From contig CABZGO010000011.1 in the NCBI GenBank assembly GCA_902525355.1, positions 1-41,261 on the forward strand: a stretch of 41,261 nt of DNA, read 5' to 3'. Below, one piece after another: positions 34,685 to 41,261 of this stretch; within the stretch, counting starts at the first letter, position 1, and every line of letters starts with the position of its first letter. The notes below the pieces were generated by a model. That model did not search any database and had not been told where the DNA came from. It was given only the letters and a program-made list of their open reading frames with translations. The translations under genes were made by a program, and so were the position numbers. The DNA is from an uncultured Pelagibacteraceae bacterium (GTDB lineage Bacteria; Pseudomonadota; Alphaproteobacteria; Pelagibacterales; Pelagibacteraceae).

Positions 34685-35956
34685 TTATGCAGGCTTATTC
34701 ATTGAATTAAAAAATTCAGCATTATTTTTAGTTGTTTTTAATTTTGAATTAATAAAATCAATCGCATCCATAGATCCCATGGGAGCAATTATTCTTCTTA
34801 AAACGTTCATCTTTTGAAGATCATTTTTATCAAAAATTAGTTCTTCTCGTCTAGTTCCAGACTTCGTAATATCTATTGCTGGGAATATTCTCTTCTCAGA
34901 AATTTTTCTATCTAAAATTGTTTCACTGTTTCCAGTTCCTTTAAATTCCTCAAAAATTACTTCGTCCATCCTGCTACCAGTATCAATAAGAGCAGTGGCT
35001 ATAATTGTTAATGATCCACCTTCTTCAATATTTCTGGCTGCACCGAAAAACCTTTTGGGTCTTTGTAACGCATTAGCATCTACACCACCTGTTAAAACTT
35101 TTCCTGAACTTGGTACAACAGCATTATAGGCTCTTCCTAATCTTGTTATAGAGTCTAAAAGTATTACAACATCTTTCTTATGTTCTGTTAGTCTTTTTGC
35201 TTTTTCAATAACCATTTCAGCAACAGCTACGTGGCGTTGAGCTGGTTCATCAAAAGTTGAACTTATAACTTCACCTTTAACTGTTCTTTGCATATCTGTT
35301 ACTTCTTCTGGTCTTTCATCAATTAACAAAACCATAAGATAACATTCGGGATGATTAGCTGTTATAGAATTTGCAATACTTTGTAAAATCATCGTTTTGC
35401 CTGCCTTAGGTGGGGATATAATCAATGATCTTTGACCTTTTCCAATAGGGCTTACTAAATCGATTAATCTTGGAGTAAGATCAGGTTTTTTTTCTATTTT
35501 ATTAGACTCAACTTCCATCCCCAATTGTTTATTTGGGTATAGAGGTGTTAAGTTATCGAAAGCAATTTTATGCTTAAATTTATCTGGTTCTTCAAAATTA
35601 ATCTTACTGACTTGAAGAAGTGCAAAATATCTTTCTCCGTCTTTAGGGGATCTAATAGGTCCCTCAACTGTATCTCCAGTTCTCAATCCAAATCTTCTTA
35701 TCTGACTTGGACTTACATATATATCATCTGCTCCTGGTAAATAATTAGACTCCATCGCCCTTAGAAAACCAAAACCATCTTGAAGTAGTTGTAACACTCC
35801 TCCACCAGTTATCTCTTCTCCTTTTTCTGCAAGTTTTTTTAAAATTGCAAAATAAATTTCTTGTCTACGTAGAGTACTGGCATTTTCTATTCCAAGCTTT
35901 TCAGCTTCAGTGATTAATTTTTCAGAGCTTTTTTCTTTTAATTCTTGAATGTTCAT
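34685..35956 (-). CDS. rho: Transcription termination factor Rho
   Basis: Rho is the hexameric RNA helicase that ends untranslated transcripts. Residues 1-45 form the Rho N-terminal helical domain ([21 protein letters not shown]), followed by the OB-fold RNA-binding domain with [11 protein letters not shown] near 59-69. The ATPase core shows [20 protein letters not shown] with Walker A PPKAGKT near 176-182, then [14 protein letters not shown] and [11 protein letters not shown]. At 423 residues it is a standard form without insert. The 58-base gap to hemJ contains a small inverted repeat. It converges with the sulfotransferase with no spare base. Confidence 0.98.
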   Translation of the reverse strand: MNIQELKEKSSEKLITEAEKLGIENASTLRRQEIYFAILKKLAEKGEEITGGGVLQLLQDGFGFLRAMESNYLPGADDIYVSPSQIRRFGLRTGDTVEGPIRSPKDGERYFALLQVSKINFEEPDKFKHKIAFDNLTPLYPNKQLGMEVESNKIEKKPDLTPRLIDLVSPIGKGQRSLIISPPKAGKTMILQSIANSITANHPECYLMVLLIDERPEEVTDMQRTVKGEVISSTFDEPAQRHVAVAEMVIEKAKRLTEHKKDVVILLDSITRLGRAYNAVVPSSGKVLTGGVDANALQRPKRFFGAARNIEEGGSLTIIATALIDTGSRMDEVIFEEFKGTGNSETILDRKISEKRIFPAIDITKSGTRREELIFDKNDLQKMNVLRRIIAPMGSMDAIDFINSKLKTTKNNAEFFNSMNKPA

Positions 35957-35994
35957 TGATGGGAGTTTTGTTTAAGATAAGTTAAATATATATA

Positions 35995-36012
35995 TTGAAA
36001 TTAAAATTTCAA
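35995..36012. repeat. Short inverted repeat in the rho/hemJ gap
   Basis: TTGAAAT and ATTTCAA, seven bases each, flank a TAAA loop. It lies between the rho ATG and the hemJ stop. It is AT-rich and lacks a following U-run, so it is a weak hairpin at most: either part of the rho leader or the 3' end of the hem transcript. Confidence 0.35.
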
Positions 36013-36014
36013 CC

Positions 36015-36449
36015 CTAGATAGGCTTAAAAACTACGATAAATACAATAAAAATCAGCAATACAGTAGGAACTTCATTAATTATTCTATAGAATCTTGAAG
36101 ATTTGGTGTTTTCTTTTGATTTTAGCAGCCGGATACATTTTCCAAGGTATTCATGGTAAATCGTCAAGACTACTACCAGTAAGATTTTAAGCTGTAGCCA
36201 TAGATAAGCAAAAGTTTCAATCCCATTTATCCAAATCAGTATGATACCAAAAAGCCAGGATAAGATCATGGCCGGTCGCATTATATAATTATAAAGTTTT
36301 CTTTCCATTGTTTCAAAAATCTCAGTAGCTTGCTCTTTTTCATAATTTTCAACATGATAAACAAATATTCTTGGCAAATATAAAAGGCCTGCCATCCAAG
36401 AAATTACTGCAATTAAATGGAGTGATTTAAATAAAAGGTATCCGCTCAT
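36015..36449 (-). CDS. hemJ: Protoporphyrinogen oxidase HemJ
   Basis: This is a small integral membrane protein of the UPF0093/HemJ family that oxidises protoporphyrinogen IX to protoporphyrin IX in many Alphaproteobacteria and Cyanobacteria lacking HemG/HemY. The 144 residues predict four transmembrane segments. Conserved features are KSLHLIAVISWMAGLLYLPR (heme-ligating His in the first helix), WLQLKILLVVVLTIYHEYLG with the conserved Lys and His, and RIINEVPTVLLIFIV at the end. Lying three bases downstream of hemH, with hemE beyond, it completes a late heme-synthesis cluster. Confidence 0.93.
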   Translation of the reverse strand: MSGYLLFKSLHLIAVISWMAGLLYLPRIFVYHVENYEKEQATEIFETMERKLYNYIMRPAMILSWLFGIILIWINGIETFAYLWLQLKILLVVVLTIYHEYLGKCIRLLKSKENTKSSRFYRIINEVPTVLLIFIVFIVVFKPI

Positions 36450-36452
36450 TAA

Positions 36453-37445
36453 TTATAAATTTTTTGAAATAAGATGTTTGAATAAATTAATATGATCCTC
36501 ATTATCATTTAAACATGGAATCATCTCAAAATTTTCTCCACCAGATTTAATAAAGCTCTCTTTTCCTTGAATTGATATTTCCTCTAAAGTTTCTACACAA
36601 TCTGATGAAAATCCAGGGCAAACAACTAAAATATTTTTTTTACCTTCTCTAGGTAGAGCTTCAAAAGTTTTGTCGGTATAGGGCTGCAACCATTCCTGAG
36701 GGCCAAATCTTGATTGAAATGTAGTCATGATTTTAATATCTGTATATTTTTCAGAAATCAATCTAGTAGTTTTATGACAATAGCAATGATAGGGATCTCC
36801 TTTGTCAAAATATTTCTTAGGAATCCCATGGTATGATGCAATAATTAAATCAGGCTGCCAATTAATTTCACTAATTTTTTTAACAATACTGTTTTTGATT
36901 GCCTCAATATAAAGAGGTTCGGACTCGTAATGAGGGATTATTTTAAGATTTGGTTGCCATCTCATTTTCATTAAAGTTCTGTAAACCTCATCACAAACTG
37001 TTGCTGTAGTTGCTGCTGCATATTGCGGATACAAGGGAAGCACGATTAAATTTTCACAACCTTTCTTTTGAAGACCATAAATTTTGCTTTTAATACTTGG
37101 ATTTCCATACCTCATAGCAAAATCAACAATTAAATTTTCGTTGCCTATTTGTTTAGATAATTTTTCTGATTGGCTTTCAGTAAAATATCTTAAAGGAGAC
37201 ATGTTTTTATCTTCCATCCATATTTCTTTATAAGCTTTTGCAGTTTTTGAAGGTCTAAAAGTAAGTATGAATAAATTAAGTATTACCTGCCAAATTAGAG
37301 GATTTACCTCAATTACTCGTCTATCTGACAAAAATTCCTTTAAATATTTTCTAATATCTAACCAATTTGTTGAGTCAGGCGTACCAAGATTAACAATTAA
37401 AATGCCTGTCTTGCCATAATTAACTTTTGGGTGGTTCGGTGTCAT
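36453..37445 (-). CDS. hemH: Ferrochelatase
   Basis: Ferrochelatase inserts ferrous iron into protoporphyrin IX, the last step of protoheme synthesis, at the inner membrane. The 330 residues begin with the family strand GILIVNLGTPDSTNWLDIRKY. LPLYPQYAAATTATVCDE is near 135-152, SYHGIPKKYFDKGDPYHCYC near 201-220 holds the active-site His, and TFQSRFGPQEWLQPYTD is near 240-256. The stop is three bases from hemJ; the start overlaps the hemE stop as ATGA. The gene order hemE-hemH-hemJ follows the pathway except that oxidation by HemJ precedes iron insertion. Confidence 0.97.
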   Translation of the reverse strand: MTPNHPKVNYGKTGILIVNLGTPDSTNWLDIRKYLKEFLSDRRVIEVNPLIWQVILNLFILTFRPSKTAKAYKEIWMEDKNMSPLRYFTESQSEKLSKQIGNENLIVDFAMRYGNPSIKSKIYGLQKKGCENLIVLPLYPQYAAATTATVCDEVYRTLMKMRWQPNLKIIPHYESEPLYIEAIKNSIVKKISEINWQPDLIIASYHGIPKKYFDKGDPYHCYCHKTTRLISEKYTDIKIMTTFQSRFGPQEWLQPYTDKTFEALPREGKKNILVVCPGFSSDCVETLEEISIQGKESFIKSGGENFEMIPCLNDNEDHINLFKHLISKNL

Positions 37446-38443
37446 TTAAAGTTTCTTACAATATCTATTAATTCCCCAACCATTTCTATTTTAGTTTGAG
37501 GAAGTATTCCATGGCCTAAATTAAAAACGTATGGATGGTCTTTAAAAATACTAAGATATTTTTCAACTTCTGTTCTAAGGGTTTTTTGGTCTGTTAGCAA
37601 AATTTTTGGATCAAGACCTCCTTGTATCGGTATTTTTATCTCACTTACTATTTTCTTTGGGTCTACATCGTAATCTATATTTACAGCATCTGGTTTAACA
37701 ATATCACAGAAATTTTTATAATCTTTAATACCTCTAGGAAAACAGATAACAGGAACTCCTAGTTCTTTAACATATTCTACAATATTTAAAGTAGGTATAT
37801 AAATATATTCTGGAATTTTATCTTTTAATAGCCCAGCCCAACTGTCAAAAATTTGAATAATTTGTGCGCCAGCTTCAACCTGATTTTTTATGTGAAGTTT
37901 TAAAAACTTTTCTATTATTCCTAATAATCTGTTTATTAAAAATTCATCTTTAAAAAAATCAGTAGACAAACCTTTTTTGGGAGAAGATCTATTAATCATA
38001 TAAACTAGAATAGTCCAAGGTGCTCCAACAAATCCAATTGTATCCTTATTATTCATCAAAGTATCTTTTGAAGTTTTTGAAATTGCTTTATAAACTTTGT
38101 AAACTTTTTCAGTAAAACTTATTTCGTCAACATTTTTTATTATTTCTAAATTTATTTCTCCTAATTTAGGTCCAAAGTTTTTTTCAAATTCTACTTTTTG
38201 ACCAAGTCCATAAGGTAACATCAAAATATCTGAAAAAATTACAGCTCCATCAAACCCAAATCTTTCAATAGGTTGAAGAGTAATTTTAGATGCTAAATCA
38301 CTATTTAGACAAAGTCTTATAAAATCTGGGTTTTCTTTCCTAATTTCTCTAAACTCTGGCAAGTACCTTCCAGCTTGTCTCATTAACCATATAGGGTTAT
38401 TTTTAGTATCCTGTTTTTTTATGCAATGAGTTATGGGGTTCAT
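37442..38443 (-). CDS. hemE: Uroporphyrinogen decarboxylase
   Basis: It decarboxylates uroporphyrinogen III to coproporphyrinogen III. The signature NPIWLMRQAGRYLPEFREIR is near residues 16-35 with the substrate Arg residues, FSDILMLPYGLG near 69-80, FVGAPWTILVYMI near 138-150, and QIFDSWAGLL near 199-208. Length 333 is typical. It is the left neighbour of the proposed origin, as in Caulobacter and Rickettsia, and is transcribed away from it. Translation is coupled to hemH by an ATGA overlap. Confidence 0.97.
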   Translation of the reverse strand: MNPITHCIKKQDTKNNPIWLMRQAGRYLPEFREIRKENPDFIRLCLNSDLASKITLQPIERFGFDGAVIFSDILMLPYGLGQKVEFEKNFGPKLGEINLEIIKNVDEISFTEKVYKVYKAISKTSKDTLMNNKDTIGFVGAPWTILVYMINRSSPKKGLSTDFFKDEFLINRLLGIIEKFLKLHIKNQVEAGAQIIQIFDSWAGLLKDKIPEYIYIPTLNIVEYVKELGVPVICFPRGIKDYKNFCDIVKPDAVNIDYDVDPKKIVSEIKIPIQGGLDPKILLTDQKTLRTEVEKYLSIFKDHPYVFNLGHGILPQTKIEMVGELIDIVRNFK

Positions 38444-38484
38444 ATAAATAGATATATATTAATTACTTTATTATTATTATGTAT

Positions 38485-38493
38485 TGTGAATAA
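38485..38493 (-). promoter_or_regulatory. DnaA box in oriC
   Basis: The plus strand reads TGTGAATAA, so the minus strand has TTATTCACA, an exact match to the TTATNCACA DnaA-box consensus. It is 42 bases from the hemE start codon. Confidence 0.7.
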
Positions 38494-38528
38494 CGTAAAT
38501 TAGTCAATTTCCACAATTAATTAACTTG

Positions 38529-38537
38529 TTATAAACA
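38529..38537 (+). promoter_or_regulatory. Candidate weak DnaA box, left copy
   Basis: TTATAAACA differs from TTATNCACA at one position (A for C at base six). It is repeated in the same orientation at 38711-38719. Confidence 0.45.
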
Positions 38538-38710
38538 TTTTTAAACTCTAATTAGTTAGATTTTTCAATGATTTATCTAATTTTATAACATTCTAGTGTT
38601 ATTATGTATAAGTATAATCACAATTTATAAATCATCTAATAAAATGACAAAAAATCTAACAACTATCATTTTAGTTAATAAATCTACATTTTTCTTATTT
38701 TACTTATAGT

Positions 38711-38719
38711 TTATAAACA
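38711..38719 (+). promoter_or_regulatory. Candidate weak DnaA box, right copy
   Basis: Second direct copy of TTATAAACA, followed by T as in the left copy (TTATAAACAT), 182 bases away and just before the DUF299 gene start at 38728. Confidence 0.45.
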
Positions 38720-38727
38720 TCTTATAC

Positions 38728-39555
38728 ATGAGAAACTTATACCAAATTTATTTGATATCAGATTCAACTGGTGAAACTCTTGATAGAATTTTTTTAGCTT
38801 TAAAAGCTCAATTTCCTAATTTTGAATATGAAACAAATCATTTCTCTTTTACAAGGACCGAGAGTCAGACTTTGAGCATTTTAAAACAAGCAAAAAAAGA
38901 TAAAAATTCAATAATTTTATACACCATAGTTAATAGTAAACTCGCAAAATATCTTACTGAGAAAGCTTATGAAAGAGACATACCTTGTTTTGGAGTACTT
39001 GGTGAATTAATTCTAAATTTTTCGAAAGTTCTAAACCAAAAAGCCTCTCATCAACCTAGCGGACAACATATTCTTAATGAAGAATATTATGATAGAATTG
39101 AAGCTATACAATTTACTATGAACCATGATGATGGTAATCAAACTGAAGATATTGAGAAATCAGATATTATACTTCTTGGTGTAAGCAGGACAAGTAAAAC
39201 ACCAACCTCTATCTATCTAGCTAATAGAGGTTTTAAAACATCAAATATTCCATTAGTTAATGTAAATTCTTTACCAGCTAAAGTTACTGACAAAAACTTT
39301 TCACCATGTGTAGTTGGTTTAGTTACAGAAGCAGAGAGATTATATGATTTGAGAAAGAACAGACTAACCTCTCTTAAAGAGGATCAGAACAGCGAGTATG
39401 TAAATATTGATAAAATAAGGGATGAATTAAACAGTGCTCGAAAAATTTTTAAAGAAAATAATTGGCCGACAATAGATGTAACAAGAAAATCAGTAGAAGA
39501 AACAGCGGCCTCGGTAATAAAAATCTATGAAATAAAAAATAAAAAAAATGCTTAA
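38728..39555 (+). CDS. Pyruvate,phosphate dikinase regulatory protein (DUF299 kinase/pyrophosphorylase)
   Basis: This bifunctional enzyme switches pyruvate,phosphate dikinase (or PEP synthase) off by ADP-dependent phosphorylation and on by phosphate-dependent removal. The 275 residues begin with YLISDSTGETLDRIFLALKA, typical of DUF299, and include the P-loop-like LGVSRTSKTPTSIYLANRG near 152-170 and LVNVNSLPAKV. It controls flux between pyruvate and PEP. It corresponds to the gene (RP001 type) on the right side of oriC in Caulobacter and Rickettsia. It overlaps maf by eight bases and so heads a DUF299-maf-aroE-coaE unit transcribed away from the origin. Confidence 0.93.
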   Translation: MRNLYQIYLISDSTGETLDRIFLALKAQFPNFEYETNHFSFTRTESQTLSILKQAKKDKNSIILYTIVNSKLAKYLTEKAYERDIPCFGVLGELILNFSKVLNQKASHQPSGQHILNEEYYDRIEAIQFTMNHDDGNQTEDIEKSDIILLGVSRTSKTPTSIYLANRGFKTSNIPLVNVNSLPAKVTDKNFSPCVVGLVTEAERLYDLRKNRLTSLKEDQNSEYVNIDKIRDELNSARKIFKENNWPTIDVTRKSVEETAASVIKIYEIKNKKNA

Positions 39556-40132
39556 TATTATTTTAGCGTCTAAAAGTAAGGTTAGAAAACAAATATTGGA
39601 TAGTTACGACATTAAAACTAATGTTGAAGTTTCTAATCTAGACGAAGAACCAATCAAAGAAAGTATGTTGAAAGAGGGTGCGTCGCCTGAAATTATTTCC
39701 AAAAATCTTGCTGAGCTAAAGGCTAATAAAGTTAGTCAAAAAATAACTAATAGCTTAGTTTTGGGAGCAGATAGTGTAATTGATTTATCAGGTGAGCTTA
39801 TATCAAAGCCAGAAAGCAGGGATGAAGCACTTGAAATTTTAAAGAAACTCAATGGAAAAAAACATTCTTTAATAAGTTCAGTATGCATATCTAAAAATGG
39901 TTCTATGATTTGGAATTATACTGATAAAGCTTACTTAACTATGAAGCATTTTTCAGAAAATGAACTGATTACCTACTTAAATAAAATTAGTGATGATGCT
40001 TTGTATGCTTACAATGTTTATCAAATTGAAGGAGAAGGTAGAACTTTATTCTTAAATATTGAAGGTGATGAGGACACAATCATGGGTCTTCCTATCAAAA
40101 AGATTAAAGAATATTTAGAACTCATCAAATGA
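39548..40132 (+). CDS. maf: Maf-family nucleoside triphosphate pyrophosphatase
   Basis: Maf enzymes hydrolyse non-canonical or excess nucleoside triphosphates (dTTP/UTP or modified pyrimidines, depending on subclass) to monophosphates. The 194 residues start NIILASKSKVRKQIL, the family signature where S/T-x-R-R/K contacts substrate. Asp-rich SNLDEEPIKE and the catalytic LVLGADSVIDLSGE near 73-86 follow, then KPESRDEALEILKKLNGKKH. Subclass (YhdE or YceF type) is not settled by eye. It overlaps the DUF299 gene by eight bases and aroE by four. Confidence 0.93.
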   Translation: MLNIILASKSKVRKQILDSYDIKTNVEVSNLDEEPIKESMLKEGASPEIISKNLAELKANKVSQKITNSLVLGADSVIDLSGELISKPESRDEALEILKKLNGKKHSLISSVCISKNGSMIWNYTDKAYLTMKHFSENELITYLNKISDDALYAYNVYQIEGEGRTLFLNIEGDEDTIMGLPIKKIKEYLELIK

Positions 40133-40923
40133 AAAAATTTTTAGTAATTGGAAATCCAATTGAACATTCTTTATCTCCAAAGCTGCATAATTATTGGATA
40201 AAAAAAAACAATTTAGATGCAATTTATGCAAAATTGGAAGCCCATGAAAATGATTTATCTGAACTGTGTAAATCCATAAAAAAAGGAGATTTGGATGGTT
40301 TGAATATTACTGTTCCTTTTAAAAAATTAATAATTCCTCATTTAGATATTTTGAGTGGAAATGCAATAAAAACACAATCTGTAAATACTATTTCAGTAAA
40401 TAAAGGAAATTTAGTTGGAGATAATACTGATATTGATGGATTTGAATTAAGCATAAGAAAATTAAAATATGATATAAGTGAAAAAACAGTCCTGATATTA
40501 GGAGCTGGTGGTGTTGTACCATCAATAATCTTTTCGCTCCTAAGAATGAAGGTATCAAAAATATTTTTAAGTAACAGAACCAAAGAAAAAGCAAATAATA
40601 TAAAAGAATTTTACAAAGAGATAAATATTGTAGACTGGGGAGATTTACCTGATTTTGATATGATTATTAATGCCACAACTATAGGTCTTAACAAAAAGGA
40701 TAAGTTTGGAATAGACTTTTCAAAAACTGGTCAAAACAAGCTTTTTTATGATGTGATATATAAGCCATTTCAAACAGAATTTTTAGATGCTGGAAGTGCA
40801 AATGGCAACATAATAGAAAATGGTTTAAATATGTTTTTATTTCAGGGACAGCAAGCCTTTAATATTTGGCACAAAGTTGAACCAGAAATAAATCAAGAAT
40901 TAGTAGAATTTTTAAAAAATTAA
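40129..40923 (+). CDS. aroE: Shikimate dehydrogenase
   Basis: AroE reduces 3-dehydroshikimate to shikimate with NADPH in aromatic amino-acid and folate synthesis. Of 264 residues, GNPIEHSLSPKLHNYWI near 8-24 binds shikimate, GLNITVPFKK near 56-65 holds the catalytic Lys, GDNTDIDGF near 98-106 the catalytic Asp, and VLILGAGGVVPSIIFSLL near 121-138 is the nucleotide motif. FLFQGQQAFNIW near the C-terminus is also typical. Start overlaps the maf stop as ATGA; coaE follows two bases after its stop. Confidence 0.96.
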   Translation: MKKFLVIGNPIEHSLSPKLHNYWIKKNNLDAIYAKLEAHENDLSELCKSIKKGDLDGLNITVPFKKLIIPHLDILSGNAIKTQSVNTISVNKGNLVGDNTDIDGFELSIRKLKYDISEKTVLILGAGGVVPSIIFSLLRMKVSKIFLSNRTKEKANNIKEFYKEINIVDWGDLPDFDMIINATTIGLNKKDKFGIDFSKTGQNKLFYDVIYKPFQTEFLDAGSANGNIIENGLNMFLFQGQQAFNIWHKVEPEINQELVEFLKN

Positions 40924-40925
40924 AA

Positions 40926-41261
40926 ATGATTAGAATTGCAGTAATTGGTGGTATTGGTTCAGGAAAATCTTTTATTTCAAAACTTTTTAGTTACCCAGTA
41001 TTCAATGCAGATAATGAAGTTAATTATATTTATAAAAAAAATAAAGACTGCTTCAATCAAATGAAAAAAAAATTACCTAAATTTATTAAAACATTTCCTA
41101 TCCAAAAAAAAGAACTCATATCAGCAATTAACTCAAATAAAAAAAATCTTAAAATAATTTCTGCAATTGTTCATCCTATGGTCAGAAAAAAAATGACAAA
41201 ATTTATAAATAAAAACAAAAAATCTAGAATGATTATCTTTGATATTCCCTTATTTATTGAG
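40926..41261 (+). CDS. coaE: Dephospho-CoA kinase (3' end cut by the window edge)
   Basis: CoaE phosphorylates dephospho-CoA, the last step of coenzyme A synthesis. The ATG is two bases after the aroE stop. The first residues MIRIAVIGGIGSGKSFISKL show the P-loop GGIGSGKS, followed by FNADNEVNYIY, where CoaE normally has DADxxAR/HxxY. Then come ISAIVHPMVRKKM (the IxHPxV lid motif) and IIFDIPLFIE, matching VVxDxPLLFE. The frame is open through all 112 codons to the right edge, about 80-90 residues short of a full protein. maf-aroE-coaE is a conserved alphaproteobacterial order near the origin. Confidence 0.94.
   Translation, partial: MIRIAVIGGIGSGKSFISKLFSYPVFNADNEVNYIYKKNKDCFNQMKKKLPKFIKTFPIQKKELISAINSNKKNLKIISAIVHPMVRKKMTKFINKNKKSRMIIFDIPLFIE

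Larger units (their letters stand above)
38444..38727. other. oriC: Probable chromosomal replication origin (oriC)
   Basis: This 284-base gap is the longest non-coding stretch in the window and is extremely AT-rich. It separates hemE from the DUF299 gene, the same junction that holds the origin in Caulobacter crescentus and Rickettsia prowazekii. Inside are one exact TTATNCACA DnaA box on the minus strand (38485-38493, TTATTCACA) and two direct copies of TTATAAACA with a single mismatch to it (38529-38537 and 38711-38719), near the two ends. Flanking genes diverge from it and parABS lies about 8 kb to the left. No coding potential or RNA gene was seen here. Confidence 0.8.

Noticed and set aside
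38507..38515. ATTTCCACA and nearby ATAATCACA as further DnaA boxes
   Set aside because: Each differs from TTATNCACA at two positions, which is expected by chance in this composition.

Overview
This AT-rich chromosomal window looks like a streamlined marine alphaproteobacterium of the SAR11 / Pelagibacterales type. The base composition is very low in GC, Lys/Asn/Ile codons dominate, intergenic gaps are a few bases to about 80 bases, and ATGA or longer gene overlaps are common. The gene orders are typical of Alphaproteobacteria: trpS-murJ, leuS-lptE-holA, parB-parA-rsmG-mnmG-mnmE, and rho-hemJ-hemH-hemE next to a DUF299 gene. The SAR11 assignment is an inference from protein style and gene order, not from a database search. 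I see no IS element, phage gene, CRISPR array, rRNA or tRNA.

Layout. 1-8.1 kb: trpS (cut by the left edge) and murJ, divergent from the malic enzyme maeB; then a cell-envelope and housekeeping group (BON lipoprotein, rsmI, LpoA-like binding protein, rdgB) that resembles the E. coli yraL-yraM...yraP locus. 8.1-12 kb: the chaperone set grpE-dnaK-dnaJ. 11.9-17.7 kb: an accessory-looking block with a 33-residue membrane peptide, a TPR/GT41 O-GlcNAc-transferase-like protein, an unusual photolyase, a cysteine-rich exported protein and a CRTAC1-type FG-GAP/ASPIC protein. 17.7-20.1 kb: dapB-nth-adenosine-kinase-like operon. 20.1-22.5 kb: a 35-residue ArfA-like peptide, a winged-helix regulator, a YkuD transpeptidase, yggS and a degenerate ThiE-like gene, all packed with overlaps. 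22.5-23.7 kb: a strongly signalled outer-membrane porin. 23.7-28.2 kb: DUF3576 lipoprotein, leuS, lptE, holA. 28.2-38.4 kb: parB-parA-rsmG-mnmG-mnmE, an inserted sulfotransferase on the opposite strand, rho, hemJ, hemH, hemE. 38.44-38.73 kb: non-coding, very AT-rich, the probable replication origin. 38.7 kb to the end: PPDK regulator, maf, aroE and coaE (cut by the right edge).

How it fits together. The hemE / DUF299 gap is the oriC position known from Caulobacter and Rickettsia. Here it holds one exact DnaA-box match and two one-mismatch boxes. Apart from the sulfotransferase, all genes from parB to hemE run leftward away from it, and all genes to its right run rightward. ParA, ParB and two parS-like sites (one a perfect 16-bp consensus inside rsmG, one 14/16 inside mnmG) lie about 8 kb to the left. 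Origin, segregation machinery and centromere sites are therefore all in view.

Most of the window is ordinary conserved chromosome. The items most worth a second look are the minimal ArfA-like rescue factor, the bacterial OGT with apparently intact catalytic residues, a photolyase that seems to lack the flavin-proximal Trp and Asn of the classical enzyme, the cysteine-rich/CRTAC1 exported pair, the shifted iron-sulfur cysteines of Nth, two divergent genes sharing one palindromic ATGCAT start, and a bidirectional terminator that forms the last codons of a gene.
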